DNA from: Thermobrachium celere DSM 8682 | GTDB lineage: Bacteria; Bacillota; Clostridia; Clostridiales; Caloramatoraceae | Assembly (NCBI RefSeq): GCF_000430995.1 | Contig: NZ_HF952018.1 | Location: 1,765,845 to 1,815,780 of the forward strand | DNA length: 49,936 bases | Reading direction: 5' to 3' | Shown here: positions 33,587 through 43,667 of the stretch, in pieces | How positions within the stretch are numbered: the stretch's first letter is position 1 | How the letters are laid out: each line of letters opens with the position of its first letter | Position numbers and translations under genes: made by a program | The notes under the pieces: generated by a model | What the model saw: only the letters and a program-made list of their open reading frames with translations | Told to the model about the DNA's origin: nothing | Database searches by the model: none

Positions 33587-34219
33587 TTATACTAAATTTA
33601 TTATCCTTGAACAATATGATATTATATTCTCATCATGAGTTACTATAATAATTGTTTTTCCTTGGCTGTGCAACTCTTTTAGTAGCTCCATAATTTTTTT
33701 ACTATTTACTTTATCTAAACTTCCTGTAGGTTCGTCTGCTAAAATAATTTCACTTTTTTTTAATATTAATCTTGCAATAGCTACTCTTTGTTGTTCGCCT
33801 CCAGATAATTCATAAATCTTTTTATCTAAAATGTCTCCTAATTGTACCTTATCTAAAGCTTCCAACATTATTTTTCTGTTACTCTCATTATCTTTATTTT
33901 CTAATACAATTTTTAAATTTTCATATACTGTAAGATCATCTATTAACGCAAAGTTTTGAAATAAATATCCTATTTTGTTTTTTAATAAATTCCTTACTTT
34001 TTTCCTATCGCTTATTTTTATTTCTTCACCATAAATTATAACCTTTCCCTCATCACATTCTTCTAATAAACCAATAATATTTAACAATGTTGTCTTTCCT
34101 GAACCACTTGGTCCCATAATACCTAAAAATTCACCCTTTTTTATCTCCAAATTAAATCCTTCAAAAATTTTTTTACCACTATATGTTTTATAAATATTCT
34201 CTAACTTTATTAAACACAT
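33587..34219 (-). CDS. ABC transporter ATP-binding protein of the bacteriocin operon
   Basis: This 210-residue ATPase of the MacB/LolD/FtsE type has Walker A GPSGSGKTT, Q-loop 'YLFQNFALIDDLTV', signature LSGGEQQRVAIAR, Walker B ILADEPT and His switch THDE. It partners the FtsX-like permease encoded 17 bp upstream. In lactococcin 972 operons a pair of this type is taken to give immunity or export the peptide. It is unusual for the region in its high Lys/Ile content. Confidence 0.93.
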   Translation of the reverse strand: MCLIKLENIYKTYSGKKIFEGFNLEIKKGEFLGIMGPSGSGKTTLLNIIGLLEECDEGKVIIYGEEIKISDRKKVRNLLKNKIGYLFQNFALIDDLTVYENLKIVLENKDNESNRKIMLEALDKVQLGDILDKKIYELSGGEQQRVAIARLILKKSEIILADEPTGSLDKVNSKKIMELLKELHSQGKTIIIVTHDENIISYCSRIINLV

Positions 34220-34236
34220 TCTTTTACCTCCTGTAT

Positions 34237-36135
34237 CTACTCGCCTTTTAATGACAATATAGCCTTGTTTTTTAAATATTTATTTATATAAATTAGGTAT
34301 ATTGATATTTCAAGAAATATTATTAATAAAAGAACTGGATTTATAATCATTGCAATAACTATTGTAATTGAACAACTTATTAAAATAAACTTCCATATTA
34401 CTTTAATTGGACATTTACCTATTAATTTGTATACACCTAATTCTTTCTTTCTAAGTTCTAAAAATATAATAACCAATGATATTATGCAAACTAAAAACGC
34501 CAAAAAACTATTTATTATATATGAAATATTTCTATATAGTTCTAATTCTAAATCTTGTTTTATTTTTTCATAATCTACCTTAAGTGGAACCACATATATA
34601 CTGCCTTCATTAATACCAAGTCTTTTAAATCCTTTTTGAAGCTGTTTTGCAGCATATTCATCTAGTAAATTAAATCCATATATATAATATTCTTCTTTTT
34701 CAATATTTGTTATTTCAAAAATACAATCATAAATGTACATATTTGGGAAAAAAATTGAGTCATAAACTTGTCCATCTTTTATATATATAATATTCGTATT
34801 TATCATATTTTTCTCTGATAAATTTCTTTTATATTCATTTAAAAGTATACTTTCATATTTTTTGTAATGCATGGGTACTAATATTGTATTTTTATTAATT
34901 TTATCCTCTGTTATTTCTTTACCTTTTTCATCTAAAATAGTTAAATATTTTAACATATTTGGTGAAATACTACATATTGTTTTATTATCATAACTTCTTA
35001 ACTTTCTACTAGAAATAAATTTATTAAGTTCATTGTAATTTACGTAATCCGATACTCTTAATACATAAAAATGACTACTATCAATTGAATCTATTAATTT
35101 ATTTATTTTTTCATTCAATTCCTTTTCTGGAGTACATGATGTATTTATCCTATAAAAATCATACCTACTTAATTTATTTATAGAAGATGTAGTATATCTT
35201 ACTGAATTCATCGTAGTTATTGATTCATTCATTGTTATTAATAATATTAACCCTATTATAAATTTAAAACATATTAAAACATAAAATATCATTTTATTAT
35301 TTTTTTTATTCTTAATTATAAGTACTTGATTAATATCTCTTACAAAAAAAACCCCAAAAATTATTGATAAAATAAAAACAAAAACAACAACCAAAATTAA
35401 TATAAATACAATTTCAAAATATAAATGTATTTTTGTTTTGTCAGTTAAAATTACATATATTCCAAAAGGTAAAATTAACATAAAACTGAATAGCATTGTT
35501 TGTATAAGCATCCTAATAAAAACCCTTGAAATGATTTTTGTATCATTCCATCCATTTAATTTTAAAATACCGATTTCCTTTAATCTATGTACATAATACA
35601 TAATTATGCTCAAAATTAATAAAAGAATAAGTGTTGCCTGAAATTTAATATTAAAATTTGAAAAAAAGAACTTCCAATCAACTTTTATTTTATCTCTTTT
35701 GACTACTCCACCAATTTTATATCCATTTTGCTCAAATAATTTTATTATTTTTTCAACTTTTTCCTCTTCATTACCAACAATATGAAAATATCTCACTTTT
35801 TGTTCTTTAATATCCTTTGCATCTTTATAAACAATTTTGTTTCTTGGTAATATACTTGGTTGTCTACCCATTTTAATATCTTTGCCTGGATTAATAAATG
35901 AAAACTCAAGATCACAATTAAAAAAACTTGTATTTTTAAAATTAATCAATACAATTGTTACATCGCTTTTTTGTGCATATTCTTCCAATCTATTGCAAGT
36001 TATACTTTTATTATCCAAACTAACATCATAAATAGTATCATTTAAACGATATTGTGCTGCATTAACAAATAATAAAAAAGTATAAATAATATAAATTCCC
36101 AACAAAACACCAATTATATTAAAAATTTTTTTCAT
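34237..36135 (-). CDS. Bacteriocin-associated FtsX-like integral membrane protein
   Basis: This 632-residue protein has an N-terminal TM (about 4-25), an extracytoplasmic segment, a first group of TMs (about 165-300: 'ATLILLLILSIIMYYVHRLKEIGILKLNGWNDTKII' and following), a second large extracytoplasmic domain (about 315-545), and three C-terminal TMs with 'RKKELGVYKLIGKCPIKVI', the FtsX-type coupling sequence. Size, topology and neighbours match the 'bacteriocin-associated integral membrane protein' family (DUF1430 type) found with lactococcin 972-like peptides. It lies between the peptide gene and the ATPase gene. Confidence 0.8.
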   Translation of the reverse strand: MKKIFNIIGVLLGIYIIYTFLLFVNAAQYRLNDTIYDVSLDNKSITCNRLEEYAQKSDVTIVLINFKNTSFFNCDLEFSFINPGKDIKMGRQPSILPRNKIVYKDAKDIKEQKVRYFHIVGNEEEKVEKIIKLFEQNGYKIGGVVKRDKIKVDWKFFFSNFNIKFQATLILLLILSIIMYYVHRLKEIGILKLNGWNDTKIISRVFIRMLIQTMLFSFMLILPFGIYVILTDKTKIHLYFEIVFILILVVVFVFILSIIFGVFFVRDINQVLIIKNKKNNKMIFYVLICFKFIIGLILLITMNESITTMNSVRYTTSSINKLSRYDFYRINTSCTPEKELNEKINKLIDSIDSSHFYVLRVSDYVNYNELNKFISSRKLRSYDNKTICSISPNMLKYLTILDEKGKEITEDKINKNTILVPMHYKKYESILLNEYKRNLSEKNMINTNIIYIKDGQVYDSIFFPNMYIYDCIFEITNIEKEEYYIYGFNLLDEYAAKQLQKGFKRLGINEGSIYVVPLKVDYEKIKQDLELELYRNISYIINSFLAFLVCIISLVIIFLELRKKELGVYKLIGKCPIKVIWKFILISCSITIVIAMIINPVLLLIIFLEISIYLIYINKYLKNKAILSLKGE

Positions 36136-36184
36136 ATAATATCATTTCTCCCCTTCATAACTTTTGTATTATACAAAATATAAT

Positions 36185-36222
36185 GCCAAAATAAAATACA
36201 AATAAATGCATTTTATTTTGGC
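36185..36222 (-). terminator. Stem-loop between the bacteriocin gene and the permease gene
   Basis: GCCAAAATAAAAT (36185-36197) pairs with ATTTTATTTTGGC (36210-36222). There is no clear T-run beyond it. It likely reduces read-through, so that the small peptide gene is expressed more than the transporter. Confidence 0.6.
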
Positions 36223-36234
36223 TCATTCTAACAT

Positions 36235-36588
36235 CTAATTTAATTTAGCGTTAATTATTTCTAAATTTTTATATCCAGCTCTATTGGGTTCAAATATATG
36301 TTTATATGTCGCACCTATTTGCACATATATTTTACCACTTTCACCAAAACCTGTTGTTCTGCCTGTCACTTCATTCCTTGTTCCTTCGTCATTTTGCACC
36401 CAAACTGTAGCTTTATATGCCAATCCATCTACTTTATTATCAACTATTTGTGAAAAAACAATATTATCACGTATTCCACCTGACCATGTCGCCCCACCAT
36501 TATTAAGCGACTCTGAAGCTCCAAATACAAGTATTACTGTCATAAGCATAATTAATAATAAACTTGAAGTTAACTTTTTGAAATTCAA
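36235..36588 (-). CDS. Lactococcin 972-like secreted bacteriocin precursor
   Basis: This 117-residue protein has a Sec-type signal peptide (Lys-rich start, hydrophobic core LLLIMLMTVILVFGA, about 1-25). The mature part has 'NNGGATWSGGIRDNIVFSQIVDN' (broken here as NNGGATWSGG and IRDNIVFSQI), 'YKATVWVQNDEG' and 'GYKNLEIINAKLN'. The 'GGxWsxG' start after the signal and the Tyr/Lys/Ala-rich middle fit the lactococcin 972 family, whose members bind lipid II at the septum. The match is by pattern and by the two transporter genes behind it, so the family call is probable but not certain. It may have another extracellular role. Confidence 0.6.
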   Translation of the reverse strand: MNFKKLTSSLLLIMLMTVILVFGASESLNNGGATWSGGIRDNIVFSQIVDNKVDGLAYKATVWVQNDEGTRNEVTGRTTGFGESGKIYVQIGATYKHIFEPNRAGYKNLEIINAKLN

Positions 36589-36850
36589 TTACAACTCCCT
36601 CCTTATTACAATTTATATAATATACAACATTCACAGCTAACAAGTTAAATTATATTAATATTTATAATTTAATTAGTTAAGTATTTATTAAAAAATATTA
36701 AAAATAACAGAAACTATTAAATATTTGGAATGAAATGATTTAATTTTAAGATTAACGTTACTAAAAAAGTGCCTTCGGCTTTAAAAATTTTGAAAGGACA
36801 GGCATTCTAATAAAATACTCGCTCCAACTATTGACAAAGAACCATTAAAA
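36589..36850. other. Intergenic region upstream of the bacteriocin gene
   Basis: About 260 AT-rich bases hold the bacteriocin ribosome-binding site (AAGGAGGGAGTTG next to 36590-36604) and presumably its promoter. I see no gene. A less AT-rich stretch at 36768-36830 (GTGCCTTCGGC and following) looks like a remnant of something foreign, but I cannot name it. Confidence 0.4.
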
Positions 36851-36876
36851 AAGGGATTGCCTTTTGGCAATCCCTT
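36851..36876 (-). terminator. Terminator of groESL
   Basis: AAGGGATTGCC (36851-36861) pairs with GGCAATCCCTT (36866-36876). On the minus strand it is followed by TTTTTTAATGG. It lies eight bases after the groEL stop. Confidence 0.9.
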
Positions 36877-36884
36877 ATATTTTA

Positions 36885-38510
<1,626 letters not shown>

Positions 38511-38524
38511 CTACCCCCTTTAAA

Positions 38525-38824
<300 letters not shown>

Positions 38825-38864
38825 TTAGACAATCTTTATGTAAATTTTATTATTATCTTCCTTG

Positions 38865-38931
38865 TTAGCACTCACTATGTTTGAGTGCTAATCACACTTA
38901 TAATATTAAATATTTTTTATTTTATAATCAA
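38865..38931 (-). promoter_or_regulatory. groESL promoter with CIRCE operator
   Basis: On the minus strand, TTGATT (38926-38931), a 17-bp spacer and TAATAT (38903-38908) form the promoter. Just downstream lies a perfect CIRCE element, TTAGCACTC (38865-38873), nine bases, GAGTGCTAA (38883-38891), the HrcA binding site. The rest of the gap up to 39141 is AT-rich and holds nothing else that I can support. Confidence 0.95.
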
Positions 38932-39141
38932 CTCTGTAAATATTAGCTAAAACTTTTTGTATTCCATATTATCTTAATTTTAGTTTAATTATCTATTATT
39001 TTCACTCAAATTTTCATTTTTTCTTTTTTTTATGTCTTTATCCATTAAGTACACATATTGTATTATATCCTAATCCTAATAAATATATTCACAGCCCTAA
39101 GATCATTTTGTCAGATTATTTTACAACATATATAGTTTAAA

Positions 39142-39179
39142 AGCCCCATGAAAGAATTTATAAGCTCTTTCATGGGGCT
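39142..39179 (-). terminator. Terminator after the ACT-domain gene
   Basis: AGCCCCATGAAAGA (39142-39155) pairs with TCTTTCATGGGGCT (39166-39179). On the minus strand it is followed by TTTTAAAC. It ends the operon of the three minus-strand genes from 41355. Confidence 0.88.
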
Positions 39180-39217
39180 AATGTGTAAATCAAACCTCCT
39201 CAAGATTAATAAATACA

Positions 39218-39649
39218 TTATTTTATAATCTGCAATTTCCTTACACCTGGTAAATTCTTTATAACATCTATAAGCTCATCTGGATTTTGGTTTAGAGCAA
39301 TTGTGTCTATTGAGATAGAAACCATTGCAAAATCCTCTTGAGGTATGCTTTGGTTTATTGTTAGTATGTTTCCATTAGCCTTTGCCACAACATCTAATAT
39401 TTTTGATAGTATTCCAGATACATGATCTAATATTAGGGCAAGTGTAAGTATTTGTGTTTTGTTTTCATAGAATTCAAATATACTATCCTTATACTTATAG
39501 TAGGTACTTCTACTTATTCCTACTTCTTTTACTGCATCATTTACTCTAGTAAACTTTCCTTCATTTAAAAGTTTTTTTACTTCCATTACTTTGATAAATA
39601 CTTCAGGTAAAACGCTAGATTCTACTACATAGTATTTCTTGTTGTACAT
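39218..39649 (-). CDS. ACT-domain protein of the UPF0735/PheB type
   Basis: This 143-residue protein has an N-terminal helix-turn-helix-like region (about 25-55: 'EGKFTRVNDAVKEVGISRSTYYKYKD') and a C-terminal ACT domain (about 70-143: 'LALILDHVSGILSKILDVVAKANGNILTINQSIP' and 'VSISIDTIALNQNPDELIDVIKNLPGVRKLQII'). ACT domains bind amino acids, and the combination suggests an amino-acid-sensing regulator, though the family's function is not established. It follows the glycosylase gene with an 11-bp gap. Confidence 0.9.
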   Translation of the reverse strand: MYNKKYYVVESSVLPEVFIKVMEVKKLLNEGKFTRVNDAVKEVGISRSTYYKYKDSIFEFYENKTQILTLALILDHVSGILSKILDVVAKANGNILTINQSIPQEDFAMVSISIDTIALNQNPDELIDVIKNLPGVRKLQIIK

Positions 39650-39660
39650 TTTCCCCCTCC

Positions 39661-40536
39661 TTAGAATGCATCCTTCCCTTTAAATTCTCTTGCATAATAA
39701 AATAAATACTGCTGTGCAAATCCAGCAAGTTCTTTAAATTTATCTCTTCCAAATTGACGTATTTTATTTAAACTTACATCTGGAGCAAGATAAAAATGCT
39801 GCATTACTCTTTTTACCCACACGTCAACTGGAAAAGCATCATACTTTTGCATTGAAAAAAGCAAAATACAATCTGCCACCTTAGGTCCAATACCCTTTAA
39901 TTTTATCAATTCTTTATGGGCATCATCAGTATTTAAACTCTTTATGTGGTTTAAATCCACTTCACCTTTATATATCTTTGAAACTGTATCAACTATATAA
40001 GGTGCTCTAAACCCTGTACCACAAGCCTCTAATTCTTCTACCTTTGCATCCTTTAACCTTTCTGCATTTGGAAATGCATAAAATTTTCTACCTTCAAATT
40101 CTATTTCTTCTCCATATCTTCTTGATATGTTTTCAACTGCTCTTTTAATCATGGGTATTCTATTATTAGCAGAAATTATAAATGAAACAATTATCTCAAA
40201 CATATCCTGATTTAATATTCTTATTCCTTCGCCATATTGTATTGCCTCTTTTAATATTTTATCCTTTGACAATTCCTTCTTTATATTTTTATAGTCTCTT
40301 TTTAAATCAAAATAGTCCTCCCAAAAATATTTATCCTCTATTTTACCACCCTTTATGTATATATCATTTCTATCTTGAATTATTCTAACAGCCCTTCCAT
40401 GAGCCACACCCACATAACTTCCATCATTATCTTCATTCCATCTAAAACATTGTCCGCAATCAAATGTTTGCTTTATATCAAAATCCTCTGTATCTCTTAT
40501 TACAATCCCTTCACTATATTCCTGAAATTTATACAT
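39661..40536 (-). CDS. ogg: 8-oxoguanine DNA glycosylase (OGG1 family)
   Basis: This 291-residue base-excision repair enzyme has an OGG-type N-terminal domain (FDCGQCFRW, the Cys/Gln/Phe motif that opens the family). The helix-hairpin-helix follows, 'LIKLKGIGPKVADCILLFSMQKYDAFPVDVWVKRVM', with catalytic Lys219 and Asp238 spaced 19 apart as in human OGG1 (249/268). It removes oxidised guanine and cuts the strand. The Gly-Pro of the HhH is present. It follows the P-loop protein gene closely and is probably co-transcribed. Confidence 0.94.
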   Translation of the reverse strand: MYKFQEYSEGIVIRDTEDFDIKQTFDCGQCFRWNEDNDGSYVGVAHGRAVRIIQDRNDIYIKGGKIEDKYFWEDYFDLKRDYKNIKKELSKDKILKEAIQYGEGIRILNQDMFEIIVSFIISANNRIPMIKRAVENISRRYGEEIEFEGRKFYAFPNAERLKDAKVEELEACGTGFRAPYIVDTVSKIYKGEVDLNHIKSLNTDDAHKELIKLKGIGPKVADCILLFSMQKYDAFPVDVWVKRVMQHFYLAPDVSLNKIRQFGRDKFKELAGFAQQYLFYYAREFKGKDAF

Positions 40537-40539
40537 ATC

Positions 40540-41355
40540 TCACACCTGCCTAATTCTCAAATCCCTATATACAAACCTAATATTTAGTACATTTATACCT
40601 GTAATATATTCAACATCTTCTTTAATTTTCTTCATTAAATTCTGTCCTAAATCATCCAACCTACAAATTTCATTTACTATTACATTAACCGTTATTCTTA
40701 TTCCTTCTTCCTCTTGATTTATTTTTGCTGAATCTAGATTTAATTTATTTGTTTCTTTATTTATTAAATATGCTATTATATCCTTTATTACATTTTCTGA
40801 AATCGTAAACTTACCAAGATAGCTAAAGGTTGGTCTAACTATTGTCTTTTCTACATCCTGCTTCTTATTATCTCTTATTATAAAATTTTTTATTGAATCT
40901 AAAAAATATCCTGAAAAACTCTTTTTTACTTCAAAAACTGGAACAGGTATTACATGCTTTCCTTCCCTAATCCTATACCTTCTTGCTAGCTCTATCTCCT
41001 CTTTTGTTGACACATCCTCAATTTTTATTACTTCATAATTATTTGGAAGTTCCAATGCAGATACTATATGCTCTACCATATTAATTGATGTTGCTATAAT
41101 CAATATCCTCTCTATTGGTAACTCCTTTAATTTTTCCAAAACACTCCTTCTATGTTCTTCTTCATAAAATATCGCCCTCTTTACTGCAGCCATCTTTGTC
41201 TTTTCTTTTTTAGCTGATACACCAGCAACTACCCTACCCTTATATATTAATAAACCATCATCAATTATGCAATCTATATCATATTGACTTGCAACATGCA
41301 TCGCTTTAAAACTTTTACCTGTACCACTTTTTCCAACTAAACAAAATATATCCAT
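40540..41355 (-). CDS. P-loop nucleotide-binding protein with C-terminal Asp23-like domain
   Basis: This 271-residue protein has an N-terminal P-loop, 'FCLVGKSGTGKSFKAMHVA' (residues 4-22), with 'DCIIDDGLLIYKGRVVAGVSAKKEKTKMAAVKRAIFY' following. The C-terminal part (about 174-265: 'TFSYLGKFTISENVIKDIIAYLI', 'GIRITVNVIVNEICRLDDLGQNLMKKIKEDVEYITGINVLNIRFV') resembles the Asp23/Gls24 envelope-stress domain. I recognise this architecture from clostridial genomes but know of no assigned function. It is first in the small operon with ogg and the ACT gene. Confidence 0.75.
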   Translation of the reverse strand: MDIFCLVGKSGTGKSFKAMHVASQYDIDCIIDDGLLIYKGRVVAGVSAKKEKTKMAAVKRAIFYEEEHRRSVLEKLKELPIERILIIATSINMVEHIVSALELPNNYEVIKIEDVSTKEEIELARRYRIREGKHVIPVPVFEVKKSFSGYFLDSIKNFIIRDNKKQDVEKTIVRPTFSYLGKFTISENVIKDIIAYLINKETNKLNLDSAKINQEEEGIRITVNVIVNEICRLDDLGQNLMKKIKEDVEYITGINVLNIRFVYRDLRIRQV

Positions 41356-41441
41356 ACTATCACCTATGGTTTTTTATTTTATTATATAGGATATATTAAA
41401 TTAATAAAAGTTGAAATTTTTGAATAGACAAAAATATGAAT

Positions 41442-41469
41442 AAAGCTGAAGTAAAACTACTTCAGCTTT
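41442..41469 (-). terminator. Terminator of the GH18 gene
   Basis: AAAGCTGAAGTA (41442-41453) and TACTTCAGCTTT (41458-41469) pair perfectly. The stem includes the last codons of the gene. Confidence 0.8.
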
Positions 41470-43157
41470 TGTTTTACAACATCCCATATATCCTGTGTTT
41501 CAAAGTTTAGCTGCCATGCAGCCATACCCTTAAGGTCGTATTTATTTATAAGATTAAGTCTATATCCCATTGACTTTGCATTTTCAAGCCATACAAGATG
41601 CCTGTTTCCTTCAGCATCAAAATACTCCCCTACATCCTGCATTGCAACGTCATCAAAATAAATGTTTCCTCCAAATTGCTTTATTATATCTACCGCCTGC
41701 TGCATACTTAAAACACGGGATGATATCACTTTATTTTCACCCATTTTAACTGTAAAGTCTCTTAGATAAAATGGAACTCCCAGTATTAACTTGTCCTTTG
41801 AAACTCCAAGGGCAAGTATCTCTTTTATTCCTTGTTCTACCCAAGGAAGTGAACCAACTGAACCTGCGACAGTTGATGTTTGATAATGTTCATCATAAGC
41901 CATGAACATCATATAATCTACTATATCTGCTAAAGCCTTTCTGTCATAAAATCTTGACCATGTATCAGATGATGAAGGCTTTGTTACGTCTATTGATACC
42001 TTTATTAAAGGATTGGCTGCCTTTAATTTATTTGTAAGCTCCCTTGTAAAATTAATAAGTCCATCTTTATTTTTAAGTCCAAGTCCCTCAAAGTCAATAT
42101 TTATACCATCCAGATTATACTTTAATGCATAATTTACTACTTGGTTTATAACTCTGTTCATAACTGTTTTATTTGTAAACATTGCATAGGCCCTATCTGC
42201 ATCAAACTCAGCTAGTAAAGCCCAAACTTCATACCCATTTCTATGGGCTATTTTTACATATTTCTCATCACCCTTATCTAGTACATTTATGCTGTTTAAG
42301 TCACCAGCTGAACCTATCATATCAAACCAAGTTGGAGAAATAACATCAAATCCTATATCAACAGAACTTTTAGTTATATATTTACTCTCTGCATACTTTG
42401 TATTATAGTATCTTTCATTTTTTGATTTATCATATACATAGTGCCAAGCTAAAGTTATCTTTTCCTTTGGAATATAATTTATTATTTCTGTATTTTGTAC
42501 CGGCACATACCCCTCAAGGGCACCTTGTCTGATTTTATAATAATCACCTTTATCCTCAAGAATTCTATAGGTTTTTCCCTTTACTGCATATCTTTCATCT
42601 GCTGCCCCATTTATCGACTTGTATATTGGAGTATCCTCTTTTATAACAATGTATTTACCTGTATTATTAACATTAGGCATTAACTGTATTCTTTTAGTGT
42701 AAGCACTATGGATATACCCCTTATTTGTTTTATAAAATACTCCTGCTTGTCCTAAAACATCTACTGTTTGTCCTTTTAAATAGTATCCTAAAGCCTTTGA
42801 TAGTGTCGAAGCTGTGCTTCTAATTGTAAGTTTAGAAGCGGTAATCTCTACTTTAAATGGTACAAATTGTGCCCCTCTACTTATTGTGTTTTGTACAACT
42901 TGTATTTTCTTTGTATACCCACTGTGTATATACCCTTTACTTGTCTTATAAAAAACTCCTGCTTGTCCTAAAATATCTACTACTTGTCCCTTTGTATAAT
43001 ATCCTACTATTTTATTCTTTGTTGAAGGCCCACTCCTTATTGCCAATTTGCTTGAAGTTATCTGTACTTTAAATGTTGCAGCTTCAACCTTTGGCATAAA
43101 AACTGCAAATGTTGTAATAATAAAAGTAAAAAGCAGCAGAAATGATATTTTTCTCAT
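41457..43157 (-). CDS. Secreted GH18 glycoside hydrolase with three SH3-like domains
   Basis: An ATG at 43155-43157 has AAGGGGGT at the right spacing. An in-frame GTG lies six bases upstream. The protein is 566 residues. It has a signal peptide (about 1-27), two near-identical SH3b domains (about 28-85 and 100-158, with 'ITSSKLAIRSGPSTKNKIVGYY' and 'GVFYKTSKGYIHSGYTK') and a third, divergent one (about 168-223). The catalytic GH18 barrel has 'LDGINIDFEG', the DxxxxDxE motif, with Glu357 as acid. It resembles YaaH/SleL-type enzymes acting on spore cortex or wall aminosugars. The substrate is inferred. Confidence 0.92.
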   Translation of the reverse strand: MRKISFLLLFTFIITTFAVFMPKVEAATFKVQITSSKLAIRSGPSTKNKIVGYYTKGQVVDILGQAGVFYKTSKGYIHSGYTKKIQVVQNTISRGAQFVPFKVEITASKLTIRSTASTLSKALGYYLKGQTVDVLGQAGVFYKTNKGYIHSAYTKRIQLMPNVNNTGKYIVIKEDTPIYKSINGAADERYAVKGKTYRILEDKGDYYKIRQGALEGYVPVQNTEIINYIPKEKITLAWHYVYDKSKNERYYNTKYAESKYITKSSVDIGFDVISPTWFDMIGSAGDLNSINVLDKGDEKYVKIAHRNGYEVWALLAEFDADRAYAMFTNKTVMNRVINQVVNYALKYNLDGINIDFEGLGLKNKDGLINFTRELTNKLKAANPLIKVSIDVTKPSSSDTWSRFYDRKALADIVDYMMFMAYDEHYQTSTVAGSVGSLPWVEQGIKEILALGVSKDKLILGVPFYLRDFTVKMGENKVISSRVLSMQQAVDIIKQFGGNIYFDDVAMQDVGEYFDAEGNRHLVWLENAKSMGYRLNLINKYDLKGMAAWQLNFETQDIWDVVKQKLK

Positions 43158-43251
43158 GTACACACCCCCTTACTTATTTATCGAAATTTTATTTATTTTA
43201 CTTTACATCATAAAATATGGTAAAATCTAAAGGAAATTTTTTTAAAACATA

Positions 43252-43307
43252 TTGACATTTTTTTATATGTTGAGTATTATAATAGTGTAGATACCCCTTA
43301 AGGGTAT
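43252..43307 (+). promoter_or_regulatory. Thioredoxin promoter with CsoR/CstR-like palindrome
   Basis: TTGACA (43252-43257), a 17-bp spacer and TATTAT (43275-43280) make a strong sigma-A promoter. At 43291-43307, overlapping the expected start, lies ATACCCCTTAAGGGTAT, an almost perfect palindrome. Its shape, ATACCC, a short AT centre, then GGGTAT, resembles operators of CsoR-family copper or persulfide sensors. No such regulator gene is in the window, so this is a hypothesis. Confidence 0.65.
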
Positions 43308-43343
43308 ATGGTAATAGCAAAACAATTTCAGGAGGTAATATAT

Positions 43344-43667
43344 ATGGTAATGCATGTAACTGATAGCAATTTCCAAAATGAAGTATTAAATTCAGATGTT
43401 CCAGTTCTTGTTGACTTCTGGGCTACTTGGTGCGGACCTTGTAAGATGCTTGCACCAGTTATAGAAGAAGTTGCTCAAAGAATGGAAGGAGAAGTAAAGG
43501 TAGTTAAGCTAGACGTTGATGAAAACCCTGTAACTGCAAGTCAATACGGTATAATGAGTATACCAACTCTTGTTCTATTTAAGGATGGTAAGCCTGTTGG
43601 AAAGCTTGTTGGATTTAGACCTGCTGATCAAATAGAATCAGCAATAAGAGGAGCTCTAAACCTATAA
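43344..43667 (+). CDS. trxA: Thioredoxin
   Basis: This 107-residue protein has the active site WCGPC (Cys30, Cys33), preceded by 'VLVDFWAT' and followed by '[11 protein letters not shown]'. It also has '[30 protein letters not shown]' with the cis-Pro. The start is the ATG at 43344, with AGGAGG about 12 bases upstream. An in-frame ATG at 43308 lies in the palindrome and has no ribosome-binding site. The stop overlaps the reductase start as TAATG, so the two are made together. Confidence 0.97.
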   Translation: MVMHVTDSNFQNEVLNSDVPVLVDFWATWCGPCKMLAPVIEEVAQRMEGEVKVVKLDVDENPVTASQYGIMSIPTLVLFKDGKPVGKLVGFRPADQIESAIRGALNL

